From: Sistotremastrum niveocremeum HHB9708 | Taxonomy: Eukaryota; Basidiomycota; Agaricomycetes; Sistotremastrales; Sistotremastraceae | DNA: 64,000 nucleotides | NCBI GenBank assembly: GCA_001630475.1 | Contig: KV419397.1 | Span: 503,758-567,757 of the forward strand | Direction: 5' to 3' | Part shown: positions 48,316-59,723 of the stretch, in pieces | Numbering within the stretch: the stretch's first letter is position 1 | Layout of the letters: each line of letters starts with the position of its first letter | The notes under the pieces: generated by a model | Told to the model about the DNA's origin: nothing | The model's database searches: none | What the model saw: only the letters and a program-made list of their open reading frames with translations | Made by a program: the position numbers and the translations under genes

Positions 48316-48371
48316 TTAGGAACGTGCTTATTCGAGCTATCGCCTAGATTCCCTCATCGTCGTCCTCCGCG
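48316..48371. promoter_or_regulatory. 56-bp divergent intergenic region SIN1 / DES1
   Basis: Both start codons flank only 56 bp, so the promoters and 5' leaders must overlap or reach into the neighbouring gene. Contains CTCATCGTCGTCCTCCGCG next to the desaturase start. No TATA box is visible. Confidence 0.6.
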
Positions 48372-49773
48372 ATGACCTCCACTCTTTTGGATGAAAAACA
48401 AATAGGTATGTTCCTTTCCATGCTTGTATCAGAGGACTCATTTCAGTCAGACTTCAGTTTGTTCGGCGGCGCCGAAACTCTGCAACCGGAAAAATATCAG
48501 AAAATCACTGACTTCCCAAGACGCACCGTGCTCATCAATCCTATTTCTGAGGCCGAACACTATGGCAAACCACCTCAAGATCCATCAGATTTCCTATGGT
48601 TAATGACTGAAGAGCCACATCGAACACGACGAATGGCGATCATGAAAGCACATCCAGAAGTTGGGCTTCCATCCGCGCAATTGTAGTGCGCTTGCTAATT
48701 CTATATTTCAGGTTACGAAGCTTATGGGTTACGAGCCATTAACAAAATACATTGTTCTAGGCGTTGTTGCGCTTCAAATATTGACTGCATATCTTTTACG
48801 TCGAACCAGTCCTTTTTCCGCAGTGTTCATCATCACCGCATACATCGTTGGTGGTACCGCGAACCACAATCTTTTCCTCGCCATCCATGAAATTACACAC
48901 AATCTCGCCTTTCGTGGTATCATCAGCAACAAGCTTCTGGCTATGTTCGCCAACCTTCCCATAGGCATTCCATATGCCGTAACCTTCAAGGTCTGCTTCA
49001 TCCCTGACGCCGATAGCAATCGCTTACCACTTCGTTTCAGGGCTATCACCTGGAGCATCACAAGAGAATGGGAGAGGATGGAATTGATACTGATCTTCCG
49101 ACGCGTTTGGAGATGCTATGCTTGCGCAACGTCCTTGGCAAAGCGTTTTTCTGGTACGTGCATTTTGTTCCCCGAACCTAAAGCTCTGCTGACCATGGTT
49201 ATAGCACATTCCAAATCCTATTCTACGCCCTTCGACCAGGCATCGTTCGCAGCCAACGACCAACACCATGGCACTTCATGAATATTGCTACCCAGCTGCT
49301 TTTCGACTACATCTTCTTCCGTTTATTCGGGCCAAGAGTCCTGATATATCTGGTCCTTTCGAGTTTCTTCGCTGGGAGCTTACACCCATGTGCTGGTCAC
49401 TTCATTGCCGAACATTATCTCTGGGACGGCCTAGAACAGGAGACATACTCTTATTACGGCCCCTTGAACGTCCTCGCTTATAATGTAAGTCGTCTTTTAA
49501 TGTGTCTGTTCAATCACCCTCACAAGATTTGTCCAGGTGGGATATCACAATGAGCACCACGACTTCCCCTCCGTTCCTTGGACTCGACTCCCTGCTCTCA
49601 AAGCTCTGGCTCCCGAATTCTACGACGTCATTCCCAGTCACCCAAGTTGGCCAATGGTGATCTTCAATTTCATCTTTGATGATAATGTGGGACTTTATTC
49701 TCGTGCTAAGAGGTTGGGCAAGCCCTCGAAGATTGTGGTGGAAGAGGATGCTGAGTCCGATAAGGCGGAATGA
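48372..49773 (+). CDS. DES1: sphingolipid delta-4 desaturase
   Basis: Introduces the trans-4 double bond of ceramides and glucosylceramides in the ER membrane. Exon 1 gives MTSTLLDEKQI; the next exon begins DFSLFGGAETLQPEKYQKIT, with DFLWLMTEEPHRTRRMAIMK typical of the family's lipid-desaturase N-terminal domain. Histidine boxes are HEITHN, then HLEHHK in an exon read in another frame from 49038, and HNEHHDFP near the C-terminus. Hydrophobic helices include YIVLGVVALQILTAYLL and FRLFGPRVLIYLVLSSFFAG. The conserved stretch VPWTRLPALKALAPEFYD closes the protein. About five introns. It reads away from SIN1. Confidence 0.92.
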
Positions 49774-49993
49774 AGGACTTCTATCGTGGACTGATGAGTT
49801 TCTTGACTGATCGAGTACATATGTATAAGGGATTTGTAGAATACGACTTAATGCAGGTGACGTGAGTCGCCCGCTGCCCCGCGCAATCATGACGCTGAGG
49901 AGTGGTCGTTAAGATCGTATCTCTTGACGATTGCAATTTTCAATGAAACGGTGTCTAGGGTGGTACAAAATGGATCCGCGGGTAACGAAACCA

Positions 49994-51283
49994 TCACTCG
50001 TCTTTGTCTATCTGGCTTAAATTCTTGTTGAACTCCGTCAGTCCGTATAGTGACGAGAACATATACTCCTTTAAAATGAAGGTGGATGATCAGTTATCGT
50101 GAATACACAGTCCCAAGGGGAACTCACTGATACCCATCGAGGAAGCACAAAGTGTGTCATCCACGCTACCCAAACGAAACTACCCGACCATACCCAGGCA
50201 GAAGGGCTGTTCAAGGTTTTGGCAACTACGTCGCGAGCGAAAACATCCGCAGGCATTGCTTGTACTGCAAAGGAATTGGTTCCGCAACCAAAAATCCCGT
50301 GGAAAGAACTCACGTTCAAAATTGAGATGTTCTGCTCTGTCGAAATATCCTCTCATCAACTCGTAGAGCGTCGTGCTGGGGAGTTTGCATTCCGATTTGG
50401 CGAATATTTTAGTCTTGACAGCACCGGCTATGATCTGCGCATGATATGTCATGGTATCATGTAGAAGAAATCGAGGGCATCCGTACAGTGATCACGTCAA
50501 TGCTATGCGACATCATTGACATGGAGAAGGACGAAGGGGATACGCGATGACTTACTTGAATGGCTGAAGCTCGAGGCGCAGGGTGTTCCCGAAAGCATTC
50601 AGAGCCGCTTTCGTGGCGTTGTATGCAGCAGAGAAGGGTTGGGGAATGATGCTGGCGATGCTACTCATGTTGATGATTTTACCATTCCCTGAGGCGGCCA
50701 GTAACGGCGTGAATTCCGTACACATGGCGATAACTGCGACGAAGTTGGTATCGACAAGCCTCTGAACGGCGTCCATATCGTAGTCTGCAGTTGGCATGCT
50801 GTATCCTGAAGACGCATTTTAATGTTCATGGGATGGTTTGGGAGTAATCGGTGAGCTACCTTGGCCGCTGTAGACTCCATTTGGTCAGAGAACAAGATTG
50901 AAAGCGCAAGAGAGCATTACTCACGCATTGTTCACCAGGATATCGAGTCTTCCGCCCGTCAGTCCGCTGATTTTTGTCTTCACTGCTTGAATGGACTCCT
51001 TATTCGTCACGTCCAGGGAAAAGGTTTCAATTCCCAGTTCAGCGAGTTTAATCATTGCATCTAGCCTACGGGCAGTTGCAAAGACGCGAATGCCTATCTC
51101 AGAGACAGTCAGAGGATTATAAATAGAACTTCATTGAGCCTAACCTCGAGCATGATATGCTATAGCAAGCTCATAACCAATACCGCCTTCACTACATCTG
51201 CGCATCCAAGTCAGAGCTCAGTACGACATAAGCCTGGCGACGATATTGGAGCAATACCCAGTAATCAGGCAAGTTTGTGTCAT
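49994..51283 (-). CDS. short-chain dehydrogenase, 1-acyl-DHAP reductase (Ayr1)-like, copy 1
   Basis: SDR family oxidoreductase; closest in feel to Ayr1, which reduces 1-acyl-dihydroxyacetone phosphate in lipid synthesis. Exon 1 (51283-51258) MTQTCLITG joins after an intron to CSEGGIGYELAIAYHARG, giving the TGCSEGGIG cofactor site. Then RVFATARRLDAMIKLAELGI, GGRLDILVNNA, the catalytic Ser in IINMSSIASII and the catalytic pair in SAAYNATKAALNAFG. The C-terminal part is AGAVKTKIFAKSECKLP, AMPADVFARDVVAKTL and a hydrophobic tail (WVWSGSFVWVAWMTHFVLP). The last exon, proposed by comparison with copy 2, would end LTEFNKNLSQIDKDE at 49994; its splice site is the weakest call. About seven exons. Confidence 0.78.
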
Positions 51284-51349
51284 CGCAGATAATGGATAGG
51301 AAATCAACGAGACCCTGGACTTCGGATATCATCCTCATGTAGCAGAATG

Positions 51350-52166
51350 AGCGCTTTAGCGCCCAAGGGGGTAGCGGTCCGTTAACTCCGGATACCACGT
51401 CGTATTTTCCCTGGCTGGCCCCTCGGTGACCCCTCCCTCCCTCTTTCTCCGCCGCTACCGCCGAGTACATTACCAGATTAGGTATCTCCGACATCCGAAA
51501 TTCAAACTCCGCTGGACAGATCGTTTTCATGCGTGGCGCGCTGTGACCGTGACATCACATAATGACCGCGATCACGGCGAGGCTCAACAAAGAGTGTTGA
51601 GACGGGGTTCGCGGGGTTGGAGATCTTGAAGTCAATAGGAATGTAGTGAGGTGATTCACTGAGTTGTAGACACACATGCAGGGTGTATATAGTATACGAG
51701 AAACATTAGAAAATACCATTGATCCAAAATTCCAAATCCGTTCCAGTCATATCATTTTGCCAGCACGAATCTCCATGAACTCTTGACATGTCAGTATATC
51801 TTGTATCAAACATCACAGTGAGCTCGATATGCTGCCATCGGTTGAGTATGGGTGAGGGCACGAGCGACAAGAATGGATTGACCGAATCATTGACGGACGA
51901 AGCGAGCTGGACATTGATGACTAAGCGTGCGCTTGAGGGAAGAGTTCTATATTAGGCATTGCATGTCGCGTCGCTCTCAGAACATCGTGAAAGCTCGATT
52001 GAGTTGACTCTATGGCCAAAAGGCGTCCATCAAGCCCGTTCTGAGGTCCCAGGAGCATGGGCTAAGGCATGTCGGATTTTCCTTGGACGGCCTCTCGCTG
52101 ACCCTCCCTCCCTATACCCGGTATCCGGAGTTAACGGACCGCTACCCCCTTGTTAGCGCCAGCGCT
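51350..52166. mobile_element. non-autonomous DNA transposon / MITE-like element with TIRs of at least 32 bp
   Basis: Bases 51365-51396 are perfectly inverted at 52120-52151 (32 bp, core GGTCCGTTAACTCCGGATAC). The repeat continues imperfectly outward with GCGCT and GCGC blocks, so the ends are about 51350 and 52166. Inside each end lies a similar block (CCTCGGTGACCCCTCCCTCC at 51420 and a relative at 52092) in the same orientation. The interior of about 0.75 kb has no long frame. It lies between the two SDR paralogues and ends 67 bp from the copy 1 start codon. A target-site duplication is not clear. Family not assigned. Confidence 0.7.
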
Positions 52167-52410
52167 GGTGGGGTACCTTTTCTGGTGCTCTCAATTCAGA
52201 GTCATTCTGTCCAACAACAGCCATGCTATATCTCCAAATATTGTCTCGTGGCTACGATGAAATGTAATCTATAGGTTTACTACACTAGGACTGGAAAGGA
52301 AGATACATGTAATATATACTGATCCGAGCTATTCACCAAGAAATCGAGTAGACTTAGACAGCTTAAAATATGGAGCAACAGCACCATCTGAGGCTGAATA
52401 GTGGGGGAGT

Positions 52411-53706
52411 TCACGCTTGTTTCTTGTCGGCTCTCAATTGCTTAGCAAAAGTAGGTAGGCCTGCGCCTAGTCCCAATATTTTGGCCTGAAACAACAATTT
52501 AGCTGGGCGGCTAAGTAGAAGAGCGACACTGAGAGACGAACCAGCAACCACGACGGTAAGAACGTCGACACAATCCACGCAGGCGTCGTGAAAGCACCAG
52601 CCCAAAGAGTCTTGGGGGGACTTGATTTCAGCGTTCGAGCCACGACTGAGCGAGCAAAGACATCTGCCGGCATGGCTTGTTCTGTAAGGCACTTTAAAAA
52701 TTGTTCTGTAGCTTCAGTGAACCAATAGCTGACTTTCCACTGCAAAGTGTTCTTTGTTGTCAAAGTATGCTCTCATACCGGCATAGGCGGAATTTTCCGG
52801 GAGCTTGTAGTCTGCGTTGTTGAAGATGTTGGACTTGATAATTCCAGCCATAATCTAGCATAGGTTAGCGACCTGCTGAAGAGACAAATTACCGAACCTA
52901 CGGTGATCACGTCGATGCTAAGATGAAGACGGTCAGAGTTCATTCGAAAAAGGCGATTAGTGGAACACGGACTTGAAAGGCTTCAATTCAACCCTCAGTG
53001 AGTCTCCATACGCATTCAAAGCAGCTTTCGTGGCACAATATGCAGCGGCAAACGGAAGTGGGAGGAAGCTTAGGATGCTGCTCATGTTGACGATCTTTCC
53101 ATGACCAGAGGCAATCAAGAGAGGAGTGAAAGCCTTGCACATCGCAATGATAGACACAACGTTGGTGTTGAAAAGCTCGGACACCTGGTTCATGTCATAA
53201 TCGGAGTTTGGCAGACTATATGCTTCAGAGGCGTTCAGGACTCCATATAGAGCCGCAAGTGCTTTATGTTCTCACCTTTGCCACTGGGAGCGGATTTTGA
53301 GGTCAGTTCATGGGACAAAGAGGGATCGAACGATAACGCACGCATTGTTGAAAAGAATGTCGAGTCTGCCGCCATTGATTTCGGTGATTTTTTGCTTTAC
53401 CGCCTCGATCGATTCAGCTTTGTTGACGTCCAAAGCAAAAGTCTCAATTCCCAACGAAGCCAGTTCGTTCATCGATTCGAGCCTTCGGGCGGTCGCGAAT
53501 ACTCTGACGCCTAGTGAGAGAGTTTCAGACCTTCACCTTCGACAAACGTGTTCTGGGTACTCGTACCTTTCGCAAAATACACCTTTGCCAATTCATGGCC
53601 AATTCCTCCAGCGCTGCAGCTGAAAGCATCACGAAGCTGGTGTAAACATTGTGCGTTTGAAATAAATGAAAAGAACCAACCCGGTAATCAACACGGTTTG
53701 AGGCAT
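52411..53706 (-). CDS. short-chain dehydrogenase, Ayr1-like, copy 2
   Basis: Paralogue of the SDR at 49994-51283, same strand. Exon 1 (53706-53681) MPQTVLITG is followed by an intron at the same position and phase as in copy 1, then CSAGGIGHELAKVYFAKG. Next are RVFATARRLESMNELASLGI, GGRLDILFNNA, NTNVVSIIAMCKAFTPLLIA, the catalytic Ser in IVNMSSILSFLP and the pair in AAAYCATKAALNAYG. The tail has AMPADVFARSVVARTLKSSP, then FTTPAWIVSTFLPSWLL, an intron, and AKILGLGAGLPTFAKQLRAD ending KKQA and stop at 52411. A Tyr-x3-Lys site and a Gly-rich site are intact, so the enzyme looks active. Confidence 0.82.
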
Positions 53707-54113
53707 TCTGAGTGGGAGAAACGAGGACAGGAGGCAAAGGCGGCGAGCTGGCCATCATTGCTTTATACCACATCGAGTCTGTAGGTTTCTATGGTCCCTT
53801 TTACCAGTTGTACGGCATTCATTGAATCGTGAAATTTCAAAGTCCGCTACAAGGCTCGAAAAGGGCTCGAGGAGAGGTAACGCACCCAACCGCCTAACTG
53901 TCGCGTGCACTGTCAAAGCTTCATCTTCGTTACAATCACCATTCCTGGATTGTACTGTCAGGCTTATACTGTGGTGCGGCGTGTTGCATCTAGCATCGCA
54001 GAAACCTAGGAATATATTCGCTACCTCCGACCCTGCGGCTCGACCTGCACATTTATTCAGAAAAGTCAGAATCAAGGGTCCGACGTGTAGTTTCTCAACA
54101 GAAACCTGCTGCC
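53707..54113. promoter_or_regulatory. divergent promoter, SDR copy 2 / snurportin
   Basis: 407 bp between divergent start codons. Mixed composition, no gene and no clear TATA box. Open frames crossing it on both strands have no motif. Confidence 0.45.
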
Positions 54114-55556
54114 ATGTCTACCATGCATCCACCATCACGCCGCGAATCATTCAAAACACCACCGATTTCTGGGGAGCAGTCTCAGCAATCCCGGAGGCAA
54201 AAGGTACTAACTGTCATCTATCATTACTTGTGGCGTTTTTCTGATGCCTTGAATTCCAGGCACTCGAAGAACAGAAACGTGTCAGTACGTTGACCCTTTG
54301 TATTGTAAAATTGATCTGATGTCAGACTTGGTAGAAACGAGAAAGACGCGTCGAAGGCAGTCGCCACCATATCGACCTCTTCAGCAAGCTCTCATTAGGT
54401 CCTGATCCACTCTCTGAAGATGAGGATGGAGAAGTAGAGATCGTCAGGGAAGGGGTGGCTGGCATGGCGTCAATGCTGCCACCGGCCGTTCCTGAAGCAT
54501 CCATGGAAGTCGAGACAACAGATGCACAGAGCGTCGGCTCAACCTCAACCAAACGAAAGAAGAACAGGAAGAAGAAGAAAAGTAACCAATATGCTGATCG
54601 ATGCATGTACGCCGAGCTGTTGGAGATGAACGGAATGGATCTGCAGACGATGAGCGATAACGGCATTCCAGATGACCTGCAAGTCAACTGGATTGCACTG
54701 GCCCCTGTGCCACGGGGAAAGCGATGTCTCGCGTTGACGCACTCGTCAGCGGGGAATCCAGGAACAGGTATGCTCTGCATCTGTTCATTCCGAAGCTGTC
54801 ATGACCATGATGTAGTGCCAACCACTCTACACTCCCGTGTGCGAGGCTCCACGTTCCTCACCTTTCCTTCTCCTCTTCCTCCTGATTCCATCTTGGACTG
54901 CATCCTGGATGTTTGCTGGCACGACAATGGCATCCTGCACATCTTGGATGTCATACGGTGGCACGGACAAGACATAGGCGACAGTGAAGCTAACTTCAGG
55001 TGAGGACCTTGGCTGCCTTGAATTCGATGCATCTCCTTATCTGCTCTCCCCTTCTTTGTAGATTCTGGTGGCGAGATGCTCGCCTACAAGAAATGAAGTC
55101 TGTCATCCCTCCGGCCCCTTCCCAGCCGTCCGACAATAAATTCACTTACCCAACTAACTTTCTCCCGATCCCCTACTACATTCCTCTGCCCTTCCAGGAT
55201 TTCCTTCAGAGAGTGATCCCGCTCGCGAGAGCGTCACGTGTAGTCAACATTCGTGTCCCAAATGTTGTTCCAACACCCGGCGACGATGGCGCCGATATGG
55301 ATCTCGATCTTCCGCGAGATCGCCTCGATGAAATGTCTTGCGAGTCGGACGGGCTTTTACTTTACGACGCACAAGCATCCTATGAATCCGGTACGACACC
55401 GCTGAGTCTTTGGGTACCCGCTAAACCCCTGGACGGCGAATATGAGAGCAGATTGGATATTCTTGAAAGGTATGACGTCTTCTTGTGATTATCTCACATC
55501 GTCTGATACTGGACTGCAGGATATTGATCGCGGCGCAGACTCCCACAGCGGTTTAA
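54114..55556 (+). CDS. SNUPN: snurportin-1, m3G-cap-binding snRNP import adaptor
   Basis: Binds the trimethylguanosine cap of snRNAs and carries snRNPs into the nucleus with importin-beta. Exon 1 (54114-54203) starts MSTMHPPSRRESFKTPPISG and continues over two short introns into ALEEQKR and KRERRVEGSRHHIDLF, the basic importin-beta-binding region. After an acidic linker and a Lys/Arg run (KRKKNRKKKKSNQYADRCMY) comes the cap-binding domain: DLQVNWIALAPVPRGKRCLA, TTLHSRVRGSTFLTFPSPLP, DSILDCILDVCWHDNGILHI, VIRWHGQDIGDSEANFRFWW. The C-terminal region (FLPIPYYIPLPFQDFLQR) follows. The last exon is short (ILIAAQTPTAV). Six or so exons; all joins checked keep frame. Confidence 0.88.
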
Positions 55557-55746
55557 CGTATTGGCAGAGCTTTGATGTGCACATTGGTTAGTAGCGATTG
55601 GAAACTATATTGGCAGACTAGAATGTCATCTTGTCTACAGTATCATTAACAGCCAGAATGTTCGTTTTCAGCAATTATGCGCACCGCCCTTGCGATGCAT
55701 TCTCGAAGTTAACAGCATTCCCTTCCCTAAGGCTTTCAAGTCTGAG

Positions 55747-55873
55747 CTGCGGGATTATAAGTAATCGGTCCGCATGCCCTGCTGTTCTCGGAGTTAAGCA
55801 AGACCCGATCAGCGCCTTGAAAATGGCCGCACTTTCATCACGATGTCACCGCCTGTGGGAATGCCCTCGACCA
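55747..55873 (+). pseudogene. 5S rRNA-like remnant
   Basis: The stretch TTCTCGGAGTTAAGCAAGAC (55785-55804) and, further on, CACCGCCTGTGGGAATGCCC (55848-55867) lie in the order and about the spacing of the internal region and the 3' part of eukaryotic 5S rRNA (CTCGGAAGCTAAGC... and GACCGCCTGGGAATACC). The 5' part (GGATTATAAGTAATCGGTCC) is a weaker match, and about 15 extra bases sit between the two. A similar motif (TCTCGAAGTTAACAGCA) stands at 55701, perhaps a second, more decayed copy. The degree of change suggests a pseudogene or a 5S-derived repeat. Comparison is from memory of 5S sequences. Confidence 0.45.
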
Positions 55874-56366
55874 GAATAGCCCAAAACGCACAGTCTCGGC
55901 TACTAAAAAAATCACCGGATGCGATAGACGCCGAAAACATCCCTGAAGACTCTTTTCGGAATGACCTCGAGGCGATCTTGGGCATGAACCAGAGAACGCT
56001 CCTTTACTATTGGCCACATCCAATTCATTTGATTTTGTTTAAAATCTTTCATTTTGGTGGCCTCGATTGTTCGCCGTTGGGCACATTGAGAGTCCAGGAT
56101 CACTTGATGAAGAATCTCGCATTAATGGATCTTTGCCTGGGCCGGTATTTACCCACTCCCTTACTGTGGTTGATCAACCGGCTTCCGTAATCTGTTGATG
56201 ATGGCAAAGAAGTAAATGCCGGCGCCTCCTGTGAGACTATAAGACTATGCCACCTGGCTTATCGCCTTCCCTCGATTACCTCCAGGAGTCTTACTCAGAA
56301 TCAAGCCTCTGAATACTCCTCCCCCCAAAACCCATCCGCTGACTCACATCTGCGGGACAGAGGACC
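55874..56366. other. intergenic
   Basis: 493 bp between the 5S-like remnant and the DUF6535 gene. A 115-codon frame (55843-56190) overlaps the 5S-like remnant and has no recognised motif. The last 80 bp are C-rich, presumably promoter. Confidence 0.4.
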
Positions 56367-59300
56367 ATGAAGAATCAAGCACGTCCTGTGCACGACGCTG
56401 CTGGTAATCCATTTATGATTTTCTTCGTATGCGAGCGGTGATTAATGAGTGATGGGCAGATTTTCATGATAAGATGCTTCAACATATGCAAGAACAAGGC
56501 GAAGTGTTGAGACGCATATCAAGTTCTCTTGATAGGATTGACGCCTTCAAGTCCGTACCTCCGCCAGCAGCAGCATCTGGGCCGTCTACACGAGAACCTC
56601 TCAAGCACCAGGAAGGATCGCTCCTGCGTCGTACTTTAGACGATGATCTCGGATGGTCCGCTGTGATGAAAGTTGCCTTAGAGAAGCTGCATAGCTTGTT
56701 GGCCTCTTGGAAGGAAAGCTTGGATACAATACTACTCTTTGTACGTTTTCGAATTGGTCCCTGTACTGTCCAGTCACTCATATCTTGAACTCCCCAGATT
56801 GCTCTATTCTCCGCCATTGTGACTGCATTCCTAGTCCCCACTATTGGCAACCTGACTCCGCAGCCAGGCCAAGACACAGACGTCTTGATATCCTCTTTGA
56901 TTGACGTCGTGGTGCAAATAGCTTCTTTGAATGGTCTGACTGTCCCCTCTGTCACTACTCCTGAACCGTTCCAGGCCAATCCCAAGGATGAAGTGGCTGC
57001 GTCATTCTGGTTCACTTCCCTCATTGTCAGCGTAAGTTCTCTCATTATAAATTCTATAATCAAGGAGCATCTAACCTCAGGATGATATCAGATACTGTGT
57101 GCTGGTCTCGCCGCATTTGCGCGCTTCCAGATGCTCGATATCGCAGCAGTGCCTAACGGCCCTCGTTTTATCAATAAAGTTGCTCGGCTGAAGGAACGAG
57201 AGTTCCTCGCAAAATGGCTCGTATCGCCGATCCTCGATGCTCTGCATTGGTGCTTAGTCGTTGCCATCGGTCTATTCATCGCAGGTCTCTTGTATCAGCT
57301 GTGGGGCCTGCATTCCGACATCCCAGGCAGGTCACTCTTAGCCACGGGCGTGGTTGGCACTCTCTTGTCGGTCATCGTGATTGTGTTCATGTTATTCGTC
57401 ACGATACATGCCATCGTGATACCCGAATCGCCGTTCGACACAAGCCTTTCAAGAGCCATCCGAATTGGGCTCTGCACCGAAAGAATTAGCCGTCTCCTAT
57501 CGAAGCCAATCGTCCGCAAAGTATGGGAATGGATACCATACCGCCACCTTATACTAGGTTTAATCGACCGTCTCAAGGCTCGAGGCGTGCAGCTTGAGCT
57601 TGAGGTGGCGGCTAACCAATTCTGCGAACTGGTCTCCGAATGTCATGCCCCGACTACCCTTGACAGGGCAGCCCCAGTACTGGTCGAGTGCTTCGAACAT
57701 ATAGGTTGCGAGGCTCGGGAACTACTCGAACCTGCAATAATGCAAGTTCTGGATCCCGAAACGAGGGACGAGACCAAACTGACTGTACTCCGTAACATCC
57801 CAAGGCTAGGGGCCATCTTGCTCAGCACCCCCAGTAGCCAGGTAGGAGATTCGTTTATATAATGACTTGTCCGACTAACATGCCTTAAAGCCTTCGCGGC
57901 TTTTAGCGAATGTGTTACTTCGCATTCAAGAGGAGAACGTCGACCGGAAGCACGCAGATATCAGATCCTCTGCCTTCTGTGCCTTGATACATTTTGTTCA
58001 ACAGTCCGGGCAAGCATCGCCAACCTGTAAAAAGCAATCTATAATTCCGGAACACATACCCCCAGCTTCCCTCGATGCTCACATTCTGCTTGGGCTACAA
58101 TCTTGGAACCCCGCCTGCGGAAACGAGATTGATGTATCCGAAGATTCCTGCAGTAAGGGGGTGTCAGAAGCATTCTTGGGATCACTCCTCGAATGGGACC
58201 ACCTATCGGAAGAAAGTCAGAAGGCTTTATTGGCGTGTCTCCCTTTGGACTCATTCCTTTGTTCCTACGTCGTGGCGATTTATTGGGCAAATGAAGAACT
58301 CGGGCAATGGGACCATCGAGGTCGCTATCGACGCATCCTCACGGACAAGGTTCGAACTCAGCTCGACGATGTCATCGGGCGATATCCAGATAACGACCTT
58401 CTCGCGAATCTAGCCTCGTTTATAGGGAGACTTGACAAAGAGATTCCCAAGAAACGCAAACGACCTGAGCAATCCAGACGAGCATGCGCAGCAGTTATGG
58501 GAATTTTGAGGCGCATTCGTTTGAACAAAAAGCTGCCGGCTGACTCCAAAATGCTTTCACTGGGACCGTTGGCCGACCTTTTCCCTCCCGTTGAAACTCA
58601 CATTCCCCGACCATCTGGGTCGCTGATTGGCCCGAGTCTTCTTCTCCCATCCGATGTTGCGACATCACATCACGACATTTCGGGCCATCCAGTTCCGAAA
58701 CCTATCTCAAAGCTTGCAGACCTCGTCGCTCTACGCCACCGTGAAGCCTTGGTATTCTACATCGAAAGATTTGGGTGCACAGATTGGCGCAAAGACCACA
58801 GGGTTCTCCAATTTCTTGCAGATTGCAAGAAGTTGTCAGACTTCCATGGGCCTCAAAGAGTCCCGCTATCTAAAACTTCACGAAAGAACAAAATCTATGG
58901 CCACGATCTTAACATCAAACTCACGCGAGATAATTTGCAGGAGAAATTGACCAAGGAACAGGAGAAGGAAGTTTCCAAACTATTCGAAAGGATGGGCTGT
59001 GCACTCGAATCGCTTTTCAATGAAGCAAGGAGTAAGTCGACTCAGTGTCTCAGAAGACATCCATTAAACAGCTTGTCTACAGATTCAGACGGAACAGCGA
59101 TAGTGCTACCGCCAGCTTCATGGGAAACGGAGACTGTGGAAGCAAAATCCGCAGCCGTCCCCGAACCTCTGCCTGACTACGTCCCACAATATCCGACAGA
59201 AATGAGCATGTCCCGTAACGGTATTTGAGTTTCATGATACACAGAATATTCTCTGAATGGTGCCTCCAGATTCGTCGGGTGACTCCGTGGGCAAGGACCT

Positions 59301-59412
59301 TGATGAGACTGAGGACCCGCGCGAACCCGAATTGGCGACTTCGAATATTCTCTTGTGGCCTTTCCGTAGGGCTGGACGGAGGACACACAGCGATCCCGAG
59401 AAAGGAGATTGA
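56367..59412 (+). CDS. DUF6535-type multi-pass membrane protein
   Basis: Exon 1 (56367-56403) MKNQARPVHDAA splices to DFHDKMLQHMQEQGEVLRRI. The diagnostic block is LHSLLASWKESLDTILLF and, after an intron, IALFSAIVTAFLVPTIGNL, the opening of the DUF6535 family seen in mushroom genomes. Membrane helices follow at SFWFTSLIVSILCAGLAAFA, LHWCLVVAIGLFIAGLLYQL and GVVGTLLSVIVIVFMLFVTI. The long C-terminal half (from about 57440) is soluble, helical and shows no known domain; it resembles armadillo-like solenoids. The last exon is a proposal: a 47-bp intron after MSMSRN and about 45 residues ending RTHSDPEKGD. Function unknown; DUF6535 genes are expanded in Agaricomycetes. Confidence 0.75.
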
Positions 59413-59723
59413 TTGGTAGTGCCTTGCCGAATTCATAGGATGCCCTCTTCTTACATACAAGATGTTGCTTTTGCGATACGTGAATGCTATCTCGACTGGT
59501 GCAAGAGCAGTATTTCGACTCCCGAGTCTCTCACACATATCAAACGAAAATCTAGGACAACTGGTACCAAAATAAGAAAAGAGTTAAATATGCGCGCCGC
59601 AACAAATCCACAGGGGTCCGCAGTCTCACAAACCTATGAGCCGCCTCGGAATATTTACGCCAAACATTGAGAATAGTCTACAGCATTGAATAAGTTTGAG
59701 TCATTCGGTGTGACGTGCGAAAT
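59413..59723. other. convergent 3' flanks
   Basis: 311 bp between the convergent ends of the DUF6535 gene and the GH44 gene. An 85-codon plus frame (59413-59670) has no motif. No gene called. Confidence 0.4.

Noticed and set aside
55843-56190. 115-codon plus frame
   Set aside because: Begins inside the 5S-like remnant and shows no motif or conserved layout.
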